NCBI GenBank assembly: GCA_019321725.1 | Contig: CM033109.1 | Span: forward strand, 16,089,993-16,153,992 | From: Paulownia fortunei | Lineage: Eukaryota; Streptophyta; Magnoliopsida; Lamiales; Paulowniaceae | Direction: 5' to 3' | DNA length: 64,000 nucleotides | In this document: in pieces, positions 9,339-23,028 of the stretch | Position numbering within the stretch: position 1 is the stretch's first letter | How the letters are laid out: every line of letters begins with the position of its first letter | Program-made: the position numbers and the translations under genes | The notes under the pieces: model-generated | The model's database searches: none | What the model was told of the DNA's origin: nothing | Seen by the model: the letters and a program-made list of their open reading frames with translations, nothing else

Positions 9339-11915
9339 TGTAATAGCCAAGCCTCACACTACTCACTTGGCTAATATGATTCATGCATTACGTGCTAATT
9401 TTATATACTACTTGCATTTCTATTGATATTGCATAATTTATTTCATTTTATACGACATTCATGAATATTAATTCTGAAGCTCTTGCATGGTATTAGTTAT
9501 TGAATTTTATAATCTAAATAGTTGATTTTATATTGAAATAAAAAGAAAATGAGGTTGATTAATATTGGATATAGATGGGATATATAGATTATAATTTTGG
9601 AAGTGTTAAAAGTTTACTAGTAAGCTTATACGGTTTGATTCGATTTCATCGAGGTATTTCAAAAGTATATATGGATAAATTGCATATTTGGGACATTGGA
9701 CATAAGATACTATTATTGAAAGGTGCTATTACAATATTCATTTATGCATGAAATTATATAATTTTTAATATGGATAATTATTCAAGAATCGGGTGACAAT
9801 CGGGTGAAAAACCTAATGAATGGATATAGGAATTACCTATGGGAATGAATGGTAACTAAGATAGGTTACAACCAAACAAGAATATGTGAGACACAATATT
9901 AGACCTACAAGATAAGGGAGAAAATTAGATTTTACCATTACATGCCACCTCAAGCTTATACTACCTCATGTTTAGACTTTCCAAACTAGTACCTCAACCT
10001 ATTCTTCACTCTTAAGCTAACAGCCATGACTTGAACCTTCTTCTACACTAATTCAGCTTCTAAAGACATAGAAAAATCTCTCTAAATAGTTTCTAAGTGA
10101 TTCCAACCAAAAAATGAGGCAAAACAAGCAAATGGAAGGAGAAATAAACAACTTCAAGTAGAAAATTGTGTAAGGTAAGCTTAACCTACGGGTTTAGCAT
10201 GGATTTCAAATTTATTTTGAGGTTTATTGGCTTATTAAGATTTTAATATTATTTATAAATGTGTTAGGATATCTTTTGAAAACACTTGTGCTAGAAACTG
10301 TCACCTTGTTGTATTCTTGTGTTTTAGACTTCAAAAGTGTATGGTATGTTGAATAAAACCTATAAGTATCATCATATACATGTTTATATAAGAGTTAAGA
10401 GTATTGTAATAAATGTTCATCCGTTAGAAATTGAAATAGGGCATGATATTGAAGAAACACTCAAAACTACCAAAGTAAGAATATCTGTTCTGGGGTGCTG
10501 TGAAGGGGACTGAATTTGGGGAAACTAGACCCATGTGTTTTGGAAACTTTATAGCATTTTTTTACTATTAAAAATGTTATAAAAGTGTGGTAAAAATTGA
10601 GAGTAAATAAATATTCCTAAGGATGTCAAAATGTCTATGGAACCTAATGTGGCAGCAAGAAAATTAGAAGGTGAAAATTTGTCCCATTTGATAACTTAGC
10701 ATGTTTCAACGTAAACATGTTGCTATTGAGTATTAACAATTTGGTACATGCTATTAGAGTGATAATAATTCAATTACATGATGTTTTCGTGTATCTAAGA
10801 TGAGAAATTATGATATTTAAGAGACTATATTGGGTTCTAACTTGTGAAAGCTTGATTGTTACCTAGATAGCTCAGTATTTAAGGTCTTAGTATGAGATTT
10901 TATGCTTTCAACTTGCCCCCAACCAAGTGAAAGGTAAGTAAAGATTCATTTGCAACTACAATGCTTAGACATAGTAAATGTGTGATTTATATGTAATACC
11001 ATAAATCATATGTGCATAGTAGAGGGCACGCATTACTGTCATTCATGTCCATTGACATACATACATGGGCATTGGCACGTGCATGCATCATATACGAGCA
11101 TTTTGATAAATCTTGCATTACACGGCATGATTCTGAGAATGAAAAATATTATGCTGACCACTACTAGTGTACCGAAGCATGCTTGGATTTACATGATTGT
11201 ATGCATGGATTTATAGGTTCATGTAGATGGATTTGCAGGTGTACAAGTATGCATGGATTTGCATGCTTAATCATTATTGGCCATTAGATTATGATGGAGT
11301 GCAGAACTCTTTTTGGTTTATAGGATAGTAGCATTGGTCAGGGGCCCAAGAAAGAAATGATTTTGAGAGAAATGATTTGATGCATGGAATTGCATTGTGG
11401 GCACAGCATTTTGAGATGCATGACTTAATATTGTGGATTATTCTTTAACATGCATAATCTTTACTTGTTGAGCATTAGCTCATATAGTTTATGCATTGTA
11501 GGTGAGTCTAGTGATACTTGATACCATGGACTTACTGGGCATGATGTTGGGGTTCCTACAAGTTTTGAGAATTAGTGTACATGGATGACGACCTATTAGG
11601 TTGTGTTGTGGCATATTCTAATTTTTACATTCATTATTATTATGTAAATTATTGACTATATATAAAGGGCTACAAGATGCAAAATGTCCTTACTTCTTCC
11701 GAAAGTAAAGACTATTATTATTATTTTTGAGTCTATTGTATTATAAATTTGGGATATCGTATCCTATATAACTCTTGAAATTTGATAGTAAATCAGCCTA
11801 AGAATAGCGTGACTATGATAGATGTTGTGTTTTTATATAAATGGTGATTTTTCTATATACAAGGTTATATGTGTGAAAACACTATTTCTCAAAGTGCTAC
11901 ATTTGACAAAAGTAC
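9339..11915 (+). mobile_element. Gypsy copy C: 3' LTR
   Basis: Long plus-sense LTR starting TGTAATAGCC...GCCTCACACTACTCACTTGGC, the reverse complement of the LTR edge at 19101. It is colinear with the 2.9-kb solo LTRs elsewhere. It breaks off at about 11915, some 110-120 bp before the expected ...GGGTGTTACA end, where it meets the minus-strand internal region of copy D. Contains the RY/G-box cluster at 11070-11270. No coding potential; short open frames here are chance. Confidence 0.8.
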
Positions 11916-11944
11916 ACAAATATGCTACCTTGTCAAAATTATTA

Positions 11945-13445
11945 TTACACCAATATCTAACCCTCAATTCTCATAATAGTTTATGATGTAAAATTTGTAT
12001 GAATATTAGTCCATTGAGATATTTTATTCCAATGACATCTGTAGTTATATAGATCATACAATATATTCAATTCCTAATAATATCGTTTATTTCTTCAAGT
12101 TCAATTCCTTTTGAGTATACGGACATTTCAAGTACTTCCGTTTTGTAATGTTACATGTAGTATTACTTAAATAATCTATTTAACTCAAAGAGTGTTGAGT
12201 AACTTTTTACCAAACATATACCAAAACATAATGAGATACACCACTATACATAATAAATAACTTATAGCTAAAGTTTGAGTCACTACTAAAGCTCAAATTA
12301 ATTCTCTTTAAGTAATTAGAGATTTCTTCCCACTTAGCGAGCAAATTCAAATTTCATATACTTGCATGTATGATGAAATAAAGAGGCAACAACTATAGAG
12401 GAATAATAATATCACTAACCCAGAAAACTTTTCTTATTTCTATCACATTTATTGGTCTTCCCTATTTCAGTACAACCTTGAAGTTTAGAATAGTTACAAG
12501 GACACCTTCTTAAGAAAATTAATAATCCCAAAAATGAATATTGTATTACATAAGCAAAAGATCGCATTTACAAAATTGAACAAATAATTTTCTACTTCCA
12601 GAGAGTTTCCAAGATCATATTGAAAAGTCAATCATATTTCTCCTCATTTTACACTAAGATATCATCATTGAATATCACCCCAAGCATACCCATATAGAAT
12701 TATCAAACACATTATTCATCATGTATATCAAAATAATTAAGGCATTAGTTAACCTAATAGTACAGTAAGAAATTCATAATTAATTCAAACTTAAAATCAA
12801 TCCACAAGATTACAGTAGCTGCTCTTAATTTATCAAATAAACCTTCATATGAAAATTTGTACTTATTACAAATTATTACTCAATTCAGTTGCAATAAAAA
12901 ATTACATAACCTCAAGATTCATCTCTCTTCTAGGTGAATATAAAGTGGAGCTTAATTCCTTGCCCAACATTATAACAATATCACTTAAGATTCATCGAAT
13001 TTCGATAGGTGTATATGATAAACTAGAAAAGAGATTAGATTTGTTCTTACAACTATATCAAGGATAAAATCAATTGGTTAGTCAATAGCATGCTCGAAAA
13101 CTTCTTTTCAGCATATATCAAGAGATCTAAGATCACACAAATAGATTTTTAGTAAACTTGGTCATTAATAAAAATTCTAACATAACCTAAATATCAACAA
13201 TAACTTTTTCTTACTATTGTCTTTCATAGTAACTATAGAAACTTATAATTTGATAATTTTCTTTATTTTTTACAAATAGTAAACATTTTCCTACTATGAT
13301 TACCATAAAATTTCTAAATTTTCATCACCTAGAATTTAAAAGTTTTAATAATCCACAATGCATAATGCTCAATAAGTCAATCAACACAAAAGGTTACATC
13401 ATAATCATAGCCAAAATAACAAAATTAATCTAGAGCTATTAAATT
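11945..13445 (-). pseudogene. Gypsy copy D: internal region, inverted relative to copy C
   Basis: This 1.5-kb stretch is the reverse complement of about 6195-7700 in copy C. For example, the AGATCTAAGATCACACAAATAGATTTTTAGTAAACTTGG region at 13120 matches 6490-6535, and the TTCAAGTACTTCCGTTTTGTAATG region at 12130 matches 7530-7560. It covers the RT part of a chromovirus-like pol with no intact frame. The 3' half of D (integrase, 3' LTR) is missing. Confidence 0.8.
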
Positions 13446-16400
13446 CTTTGAAAGCCTGTAGGAGCTCCACTGCCAGCCCAGTAAACTAGAGATCTCAAGA
13501 CTCACAATGCTCACCTACAATGCATGAACTACATTAGCTAATGCTCAATAAGTAAAAATCATGCATGACAAGAGTATGATATAAAATCTCATGCAACTCA
13601 TCTCTTAAATATGATGCCATAAGTGTGTCAAATTTGAATACTCATAAATTAAATAGTTTTTTATTCAAAATCACTTCATTTTATTGGGCCATTGGCCCAC
13701 CTACTATGCATTGGATAGAGTTATGCCCAATATCAATGTTCAAATGGCCATAAACAAATTGACTCAATCCAGGGGCCATCTCATGGGATCACCAAAGGTC
13801 CACCTTGTAACCACCCTATTACTACACAACTAGATATATATTATAATTTGACATGATAGAACCTGTGTGCATGCATTGAATATTTTTTTTTGTAACACTA
13901 TAAGAAAAGAAAAATCACTTCTTACATGCACAACCCTATTTAAAATACTTTGTAACACATGTCATGTATATAACAGGATCGGTATTTATATAAAAACTCA
14001 ACACCCACAATGACCTAATATTTACATACTTATTTACAGTAAAGTTTTAAAAGCGAAATATAGTACCAATCTAAAAATATAATACAACAGACTCAAAATA
14101 TAACAAGCCAACAAAATAGCCCAACAGGTCGTCATCTATGTACACACTCTCTTAGACACCTACAAGAGCTCCAACCGCCACCCAGCCAATAAAAGATGCT
14201 TTAGGTATCATCGTACTCACCTACAATGCATAAACTATATGAGCTAACGCTCAGCAAGTAAAAATTATGCATGTCAAAGAATAATCTACAATATCAAGTC
14301 ATGCAACTCAAAATGCTATGCTCACAATGCAATTTTATGTATCAAAATATTTCTCTCAAAATCATTTCTTTCTTGGGCCCCTGACCAACGCTACTATCCC
14401 ATGCACCGGAAAAGAGCTCTGTACACCGCCATAATCCAATGGCCAATAATCATATAAGCATGCAAATCCATGCATACTCGTATGCATGCAAATCCATGCA
14501 CGTGAACCATCAAATCCATGCATAACATCATGCAAATCCATGCATGCTTCGGTGCACTAGTAGTGGTCAACAAAATATTTTCCTTTCTCTGAATCATGCC
14601 GTGCAAATGCAAGATTTATCACAATGCTCGTATATGATGGATGCACATGCTAATGACAATGCCCATGTATGTATGCTCAATGGAGAGCCCTCTACTATGC
14701 ACATATGATTTATGATATTACATATAATTCACACATCTACTATGTCTATGCATTGTAGTTGCAAATGAATCTTTACTTACCTTTCACTTGGTTGGTGGCT
14801 TAGTCTAACTTTTTTTAGTATTCCTCTCCAACCTTAGATGTAAAATAGCCTGTAATATTACCCAACAGCAAGCACCATTCCCAATTTGGCAAGTTGAAAG
14901 CACAAAATCTCATACTAGACCTTAAACACCAAGCTATAAGCTAACAATCAAGCTTTCACAAACTAGAACCCAATATAGCCCCTCAAATACCTCAATTTCT
15001 CATCTTAAATACATGAAAACATCATGTAATTGAAGTATTATAACTCTAATAGTATGTGCCTAATTGTTAACACTCAATAGCAACATGTGTAGGTTGAAAC
15101 ATGCTAAGTGATCAAATGTGGCAGATTCACATTTTCGTATTTTCTTGTTGTCAAGTTTAGTTGCATGATAATTTTAACATCCCTAAGCCTATCCAATCAC
15201 TCCCAAATTTTTACCACAATTAGATAACATGTATATAAATGTAATATCATAGAATTGCTAAAAATCACAGATATAGCTTTCCAAGTTCAGCTCTCTTCAC
15301 GACATACTGAAACAGATTGTTTCCTACCGTGACAGTTTTGCACACTTCATGACATTAATGGTTTTGGCACCCTTAAGTATATTCAATCACTCTAAAATTT
15401 TCACCATACTTAGATAACATATATAAGGAGACAACCAGGTCATATTATTACCAAAAATAATGGATTTAGCCCCCCTAATTCAGTCTCCTTCACAGCACAC
15501 CAAAACAGATTTTTCTATTTTGGCAGTTTGATTGTTTCTCCAATACATTCTCTATTTCAATTTCCAACTGATAAAACTTCATTCCAATACTCTTAACTCA
15601 TATATGGTTATGTAAATGGTAATAATTATAGGTTTTATTCAACATACCATACACTTTTGAAGCCTAAAACACAAGAAAACAATAAGATGACAGTTTCTAC
15701 CACAAGTATTTTCTATTAAGTGTTTGTCATCAAAAACCCTTTCTTTGTGCACCAAAGTCTAACTAAAAACTTCCTAAAACTTTTATAAGACATATTTAAA
15801 TCTTAATAAACAATAAAACCATTCATAATAAACTGAAAACCAAAGGCAAAACCGTAGATAAGTGTTACTTATGCAGATTTTGAGGTTAACTTGGTGGTAA
15901 TCAATTCTCCTTTGCTTTTATTTCAACTTGGAATCAATTTGGATCACTTGGAGACCTTAAGGTGTGTGTTTGAAAGATGAAAATGGCTGAAATGAGGGTC
16001 TGGTCGTGGCTTAAGGGTGAAGGGTTTGAGGTGTTAGCTTGAGATGTTAGTTTAAGCTTAATAAGAAAGCATGAGGTGGCAAGTAAATGGCAAATCTGAT
16101 TTTCTCCCTTATCTTGCAGCCCTAATATTGTGTGTCTCACCTATTTTTATTTGGTTGCAATCTATCTTAGTCACCATTCATTCCCATAGTTATTTCCTAT
16201 ATCCGTTCATTCGATCTCCAAACCGATTCACATCCGATTCTTAATGAAATATCAAGTTTGCATTTCTAAAATCATATGCATATATGGGAATTGTAATAGG
16301 ACACTTAAATCACATTATATCATGTCTAATATCCCAAGTATGTTAATTTACAAATATATACTTTTGAAACAACTTGATCAAATCAAATTAAACCGTATAA

Positions 16401-19101
16401 GCTTACTAGTAACACTTTTAACACTTCCAAAATTATAACCTATATATCCCATCTATATCTAATATTGATCCACCTCATTTTCTTCTTATTTCAATATAAA
16501 ATCAACTACTTAGATTAGAAAATTCAATAACTAATACCGTGCAAGAACTTCAGAATTTAGTTTAATATTCAAGAATGTCGTATAAAATGAAATAAATTAT
16601 GCAATATCAATAGAAATGCAAATAGCATATAAAATTAACACGTAATGCATGAATCATATTTGGCCATGTGAGTAGTAAAAGGCTCGGGTATCACACACCC
16701 ACTGTCTTTCCCTATGATCCTCCAAAAGTCTTCCCACCGACAAGTTGGTAGGGCACAGTCAAGTGGTTCACCCTCTCATAACCACCAGAGGCACACCCCG
16801 TGTCAAGCTCTATCATCCTCCAAGAAGTAACTCTCGTGGTGCCCTAAAATATTCCATAAGCATGCTTTGCATGCCTTGGTACACTAGTAGTGGTCAACCA
16901 AAATATTTTCTTTCTGAAAGTCATGTCTCAAATCATATCATGCATGCAAGAATAACAACTATACTCATATGGCGTTCATGCACATGTAAATGCTCATGAA
17001 TAGTACATTTAATATGAAACACAGGTCATCTTGCTCTTAACATGTTTCAAGAATCATAAGACTCTTAAAGTATATATTATACCTGTCATCCAATCAATTT
17101 AAATATCAACACATTAGGTATAAATGCTTCAAGACATACTATGTTCATGCATTGCAGTTGCAAATGAATCTTTACTTACATTTGATCAGTTGTATATTAC
17201 TTCTAAGTTTTTTAAGTATTACTTCCCAACTCTAGATGTGAAAAAATCTATAAAAATACAATATACCAATCACCATCCTCAATTAACAAGCTCATTATAC
17301 ATAATGAAGTATAAAGATCTTGAATCTCAATTTAATTTAACAACCTTACCACTTAGAAACTATAATCGAATACAACCTTCTATGCACCTTCGTTCCATAT
17401 CTTAAATCTTTATTGACCTCACTTAATTGATGTATTATAACTTCTATAACATCCCTCTAAATTTTAGGGATAAAATTAAGCACATCTATGTTGAAACATG
17501 TTAATGAACCAAATGGGACAGATTCACAATTTCACATTTTCTTGCTGCCTCATTAATTTACATGATGATTTTGATACCCTTAGACATATTCATTCACTCT
17601 TCAATTTTTATCACACTTAGCTAACATAAAAAAAATTAACCTATGTCATAGAATGGCTAAAACTCACAGATATAACTTCCCAAGTTCAGCTCCCTTCACA
17701 ACATAGTGAAACAGAATTTTCCTATCGTGATAGTTTTGCACACTTCATGATATTAATGGTTTTAGCACCCTTAAGTATATTCAATCACTCCCAATTTTTC
17801 AACACACTTAGATAACATATACAAGAGACAATTAGGTCATAGTATTACCAAAACTAATAGATTTAATGCTGTCAAACTAGTCCTTTTTCACATAGGACAG
17901 AATCTAAAATTTGATGGAGATAATTTTGAGCATCTCTTTAATTATCATGCCATATTTTAATTTCTAAGCTATCCAAACCTAAATACATAATATTAAATCC
18001 TATATAAACATGTTCATGATGATAAATATAGAATTTATCCAAGGGTTCTTGCATATTTCAAGCTCAATAAACCAAAAATCAACATAAACATCAATTTTGT
18101 CTCTTAGTGGTTCTACTATGTGTTTGCAACCACAAATCATTCTTTATGCTTAATAATCCTATAAATAACCTCTAACTTCATCATGAACAAGATAATAATC
18201 TTAAAAAATCATAAAACCCTCAAATAATATAAAAATTAATATCAAAATTGTAGATGAACCTCACCTATGCCAGTTTCAGCTTCTACTTGTGATTACTACT
18301 TTCTTTTGCTTCCTTTGGCCTTTTATATCACTTAGAACCAGCTTAGAGAGATTTTGACATGAGTTTGGACCCTATAAATGACTAAAAAATGGTTTAGGGT
18401 CGTGGGTAAATGGCTAAGAGTGAAGGAAAGCTTGAGGTGATACATGAGGTGCTTGCTTAAGCTTAGTAGCAAGCATGAAGTGGCAAGTTGTGGTATAAAT
18501 CTGACCTTTCACCCATATTTCAAGCCTAGATCAGATGTGTCTTACTATACATTAATTTTATTACATCCTATTTTAATTAGCACAAGATTCCATAGATAAT
18601 TCATAAGCTAATTTCCTAGTCGTTCATTTAATTTCTTACCCGATTGTCACCCAATTCTTAAATAATTATCCATATTAAAAATAATATAATCTTATACATA
18701 AATGAATATTGTAATATCACCTTTAAATCATAGTATTATGTCCAATGTCCCAAATATGCAATTTACCGATATATACTTTTGAAATACTTGGATGAAATCG
18801 AATCAAACCGTATAAGCTTGCTAGTAACACCTTTAACACTTCCAAAATTATAACCTATATATTCCATCGACATCCAATATTGGTCAACCTTATTTTTTTA
18901 TTATTTCAATTTAATATTGATTACTTATATCATGATGATCAACAACTACCACCATACGAGACTGTCTAGAAATTTAATGATCAAATGTGATTATAAGGTA
19001 AAATGGATCATGTCATGCTAGTTTCAAAGCAAGCACATATGAATAACATGTAATGCATGAATCATATTGGCCAAGTGAGTAGTGTGAGGCTCGTTATTAC
19101 A
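13446..19101 (-). mobile_element. Gypsy copy D: 5' LTR, split by a nested solo LTR
   Basis: The minus-sense LTR pieces are 13446-13805 and 16701-19101. The outer end at 19101 reads TGTAATAACGAGCCTCACAC in sense, the canonical start of this family. The inner end lacks the last few hundred bases. The pieces rejoin smoothly: GGTCCACCT at 13805 continues as ACTGTCTTTCCCTATGATCC after 16700, the same order as in the uninterrupted LTR at 56430-56460. The inserted solo LTR occupies 13806-16695. Confidence 0.8.
13806..16695 (-). mobile_element. Solo LTR 1 (2,890 bp), nested in copy D's LTR
   Basis: Starts TGTAACCACC and ends GGGTATCACA on the plus strand, so it has TG...CA ends. It is flanked by CACCT (13801-13805) and CACCC (16696-16700), a 5-bp target duplication with one mismatch. 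It has no internal domain, polypurine tract or primer site, so it is a solo LTR left by LTR-LTR recombination. It has the same length as solo LTR 2 (37223-40112) and is near-identical to it over most of its length. Contains RY motifs near 14455-14550. Confidence 0.85.
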
Positions 19102-19226
19102 GAGGCGATAGAATTCGAATAAAATAGAGGGAGATATATATTGCTAAAGACCTTGTTACAAGTGAATATGTTTTTGAAAGAATGCTAATTTTCTACCTTG
19201 TTTAATTTTTGTAAATTATCAATAAA

Positions 19227-19950
19227 ATGGCTAAAAATCCACTTGAATTAATACTTGATGCAAATAAATTAATTGGTCCCAACTATGTCGATTGGTTGAG
19301 GAACCTTCAAATTATTTTACAGTCCAAAAAGAGGGATTACATCCTTGATGTGATACAGCCGCTTGCTAAGTCAGCGTACACCATTGAGGAGGGGCTTGTG
19401 AATTATCATATGCTAGTTGATGATGATTTGTAAACTCGATGCTATATGATAGCATTAATTTCAAATAAGTTGTAAAGGCAACATGAGGATATGGTACATG
19501 TTGCCTATATCCACTTTCATCTAAAGGAGTTGTATAGCGAATAGACTGGGCAGGCGAGATATCAGATCTCAAGAGCTTTTTCAGGACTTGTATAATGAGG
19601 GCTCTTTAGTCCATGATCATGGATTGAAGATGATACACCTAAAAGAAAGGCTTGAGTCACTTAGAGTCATTATGGACAACAAATTCTATTTAGATCTCAT
19701 CCAGTAGTCTCTATTCCCATCATTTGACACCTTTGTTGTCAACTTAAACATGTATAAGATAGAAACTAGCCTTGTTAAGCTGATGAATAGGTTGAAGATG
19801 GATGTGTCCACTATAAAAAAGGACAGGTCGGTCATGCTTGTTCAATCCTCATCCAACTCGAAAGCTACAAGGCCTGAGGGAAAGAAGAGGAAAGGAAAGC
19901 ATTCCTCAAAGGCTAAAGGCATTAAGGAAATTGGTGGTGTCTCAAAGAGT
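19227..19950 (+). pseudogene. Copia-1b gag remnant
   Basis: Begins MAKNPLELILDANKLIGPNY then VDWLRNLQIILQ, the usual gag opening of this family, in an open stretch to 19433. After several stops it resumes with ...LVHDHG...MI-LKERLESL and PSFDTFVVNLN (19600-19760). A Lys/Arg-rich tail leads into the zinc knuckle. Full-length gag would be about 280 residues. Stops at about 19433 and 19707 among others make it non-functional. Confidence 0.85.
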
Positions 19951-20478
19951 TCCAATAAAGTCAATGACAAGTGTCACTACTGCAGCAAACTTGGGCATTG
20001 GAAAAAAAACTACAAGGAGTATCTTGCAAGTCTAAAGAGTTCAGGTATATATTTTGTTGAAATTAACTTATCAGTTAATGATGCTTCTTGGGTATTGGAT
20101 ATTAGTTGTGGGTCTCATCTTTGCATTAATCTGTAGGTGATGGCTAGAAGTAAGAAACTAAGTAAGGGAAAGATGGTCCTGTGGCTGGGGAATGCAGCAA
20201 TGGTTGTTACATTTGCCATAGGAAATATCAACTTAGCTTTAGAAAATGAAATAGTTTTAATTTTAAATAATTGTCTGTATGTTCCACAGATAGTTAAGAA
20301 CATTATCTATATTCTTGTTTTAGATAAAGAAGGTTTCACTTTTTCAATAAAACATGGAATTTGTTCTGTTTTTAGAGATTCAATTTTGATTACCTCTAGC
20401 ATATTGATAAATGGAGTATATTCTATTACTCCCTATAACTCAATTTTCCATGTTCAACAAAATAAAAAAAATAGATAA
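19951..20478 (+). pseudogene. Copia-1b zinc knuckle, protease and pre-integrase segment
   Basis: CHYCSKLGHWKKNYKEYL is a CCHC knuckle with the final Cys replaced by Tyr. ASWVLDISCGSHLC is the protease active-site region, with the catalytic D(T/S)G triplet changed to DIS, so it would be dead. After a stop at 20134-20136 the frame reopens (20137-20478) with the post-protease strand region (CLYVPQIVKNIIYI, FSIKHGICSVF). The HARLGHI..LA and CKSCLKGKITKLPF strings of the pre-integrase zinc domain follow at 20500-20615. Confidence 0.85.
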
Positions 20479-20619
20479 TCATAGTTCCCAACTCTTACGA
20501 CACGCTAGATTAGGTCACATTCACAAGTTGGCCTAATTGTACAGTCTTTTAAAAGAGCAAGGAATGCCAACATGTAAATCATGTCTCAAGGGAAAGATAA
20601 CCAAATTACCATTCGTTAG

Positions 20620-21140
20620 ATAAGTGGAGAGACCTAAAAATCTATTGGATTTGATCCATTCGAATCTATGTAGGCCATTAAATGTTAGTGCTCATTGGAA
20701 CTATCACTACTTCATAACCTTTGTCGACAAATACTCTAGGTATGGTTATGTCCACTTTTTGAGGTACAAATCCGAAGTATTTGAAGAGTTCAAAGAATTC
20801 AGATGCGAAGTGGAAAAATATACTGGGCTAAGTATCAAGAATTTTCGATCAGATCGAGGAGGTGAATACTTGAGCACATAGTTTCTTGATTATCCAAAAA
20901 GAGAATAGGATTCTCCTTCAGTAGACCCCTCCTGCTACTCCTCAACTCAACGGACTTGCGGAATGTAAGAATTGGATCCTATTAAACATAGTTCGATTGA
21001 TGATGAGTTTCACTAGACTTTCCCTTTCATTCTGGGGCTATGCTCTAGAAACGGTGGCATATCTATTAAATAGAGTGTCATCAAATTCAGTACCCAAAAC
21101 ACCATATGGGGGTATACTACTTATGTGAAGTAACAAATGG
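20620..21140 (+). pseudogene. Copia-1b integrase remnant
   Basis: The open stretch 20624-20881 gives the core: LLDLIHSNLCRPLN, HYFITFVDKYSRYGYVHFL (first catalytic Asp in the FVDKYSR motif), and NFRSDRGGEYLST (second Asp in RSDRGGEY). The third catalytic residue region is broken by stops. FWGYALETVAYLLNRV is readable at about 21030-21080. Confidence 0.85.
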
Positions 21141-21479
21141 AAGATAAATTGGATATGAGATCAAGTTTATGTAAGTTTGTGGGGTATCTAAAGAAATCTA
21201 TTGAATACTGTTTTTACGACTCCTCGAAACAAATGGTGTTTGTTTTGAGGAATACCACCTTCTTAGTATAAGAGTTTCTATTAGATAGAAATGGAAAAGT
21301 CATGGAAATTGAAAAAATTCAAGAACTACAAAACCTCCCAATAGATGCAGTAACAAGCCTACCAACTAAAGTTGGGCCTCCAGACATACAACCTCCTAGG
21401 AGATCCAAAAGGAACTCAAAGCCATCTAAGAAGTATGGATTTTTCTTAGAGAACAACTAAGAGAATCTCTCTTTAGATA

Positions 21480-22480
21480 GTGATCCAAGGACTTGTGGAG
21501 AGGTAATGTTTGACATCGACTCAAGAAGTTGGCAAGATGTCATTCAATCCAACATGGACTCCATGTGCTCCAACAAGGTATGGACCTTGGTAGATCCACC
21601 ATAAGAAATAGTTCCCATTAGCTGCAAATGGGTCTATAAATAGAAACTTAAAGTAAATGGAGAGATAGTAGCATACAAAGCACGACTAGTCATGAAAGGT
21701 TACACTCAAAAGTAAGGAATTGATTATAAGAAAATCTTTTTACTAGTACCGATGCTTAAATCCATCTAGATACTAGTGCCATATCTATGTAATATGACTA
21801 CAGATATAGCAGACGGATATGAAAACCACTTTTCTTAATGAAAACTTTAAGGAAGAGATCTATATCAGGTAGCCAAAAAGCTTCATATCCAAAGAGAGTG
21901 AGCAAAAGGTTTGCGAGCTCCGAAGATTAATTTATGAACTCGAGTAGGATTCCTGAAGTTGGAACATCTAATTTGATGGGGCAATCAAATTGTTGTTTTT
22001 CATAAAAACTCGGATGAACTTGTATCTATAAGAAGGTTAGTGGAAATGTAGTGATATTTATTATGTTGTATGTTGATAACATCTTATCTATTAGGAATGA
22101 TGTAGGGACGCTACAACAACTAAGACTTAGTTGTTTAACTAATTCTCCATGAAGGATTTAGGAGAAGTAGCCTCTATTCTAGGAATAAAGATCTACAGAG
22201 ATAGGTCCAGAAGGTTGATCAGACTATCCCAATCCACGTACATAGACAAAATGCTAAATAGGTTTAGCAATGAGAATTCTTGCCAATGAGTCATGGCATT
22301 TCTCTCTCAAGGGAAATGTCCTCAAAGACTCCTAAGGAGAGAAAAAGGATGACCCGCATATCTTATGCATATGCCATTAGAAGCATAATATATCGTATGC
22401 TATATACGAGGCCTAATGTTGCATATGCTCTGAGTGTCACAAGCAGATATCAGTCCAATCTAGGTGAGGAACACTAGAAG
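21480..22480 (+). pseudogene. Copia-1b reverse transcriptase remnant
   Basis: Recognisable strings in broken frames are SRSWQDVIQSNMDSM, NKVWTLVDPP, ISCKWVYK, YKARLVMKGYTQ, and the catalytic box LYVDNIL with YVDN at 22069-22080. The second Asp of YVDD is changed to Asn, which would abolish catalysis. GISLSREMSS...YAYAIRSIIYRMLYTRPNVA (22280-22477) is the RT/RNase H connection. Confidence 0.85.
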
Positions 22481-22974
22481 GCGATAAAAATAATCCTCAA
22501 GTACTTAAGAAGAACTAAGGATATCTTTCTTTTATACAACTTTAGAGAACTGAAATTAGAAGGTTATACCGATTCTAGTTTTCAGTCTGATATAGATGAC
22601 TCAAAGTCCATGTTTGGATACATATTTACTATAAATGATGGCGCAGTCCGCTAGAAGAGTTCCAAGCAAGAGATGACCGCGGATTCTACCATTGAGGCTG
22701 AATACATTATTGCATGTGATGCAACAAGGAAGCTATTTAGATGAGAAACTTCATCCAAGAGTTAGGTATAGTTCTATCCATTGTTGATCCTGTATTGATA
22801 TATTGTGATAACAATAGAGCTATTGCACAACCAAAAGAACCAAGATCTCATCAAAAATCCAAGCACATTATGAGGCAATACCATCTGATTAGAGAGATCA
22901 TTGGTAAAGGCAACATCATAGTGGATAGAGTCGCTTTGAAAGAAAATATAGCAAACCCACTGACCAAACCCTAA
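22481..22974 (+). pseudogene. Copia-1b RNase H remnant
   Basis: GYTDSSFQSDIDDSKSMFGY, STIEAEYIIACDATRK and DNNRAIAQPKEPRSHQKSKH are the standard RNase H motifs of Copia elements (D..E..D). The tail ...KENIANPLTKP ends the polyprotein and is followed by the polypurine tract. Stops are present at the linker and before the last segment. Confidence 0.85.
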
Positions 22975-23028
22975 TACAGAAGGTATTCCTAAAGTACATG
23001 GACAATTGGCACTAGGGCAAATGGGAGA

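Larger units (their letters stand above)
19102..23028 (+). mobile_element. Copia family 1, copy b: internal region
   Basis: Plus-strand Copia in the order gag, knuckle/protease, integrase, RT, RNase H, ending in the polypurine tract GGGCAAATGGGAGATT (about 23010-23025). The 5' LTR and primer site are missing, because the leader abuts the outer edge of Gypsy copy D at 19101/19102. Stops and frameshifts break every domain. The sequence is closely similar to copies a (1-2690) and c (49225-60964). Confidence 0.9.

Noticed and set aside
14394..14612. Open frame of 72 codons rich in Met/His/Cys on the minus strand
   Set aside because: It arises from the CATGCA repeats of the Gypsy LTR; the mirror frames in other LTR copies (such as 5592-5955, 11010-11216) differ and show no protein similarity.
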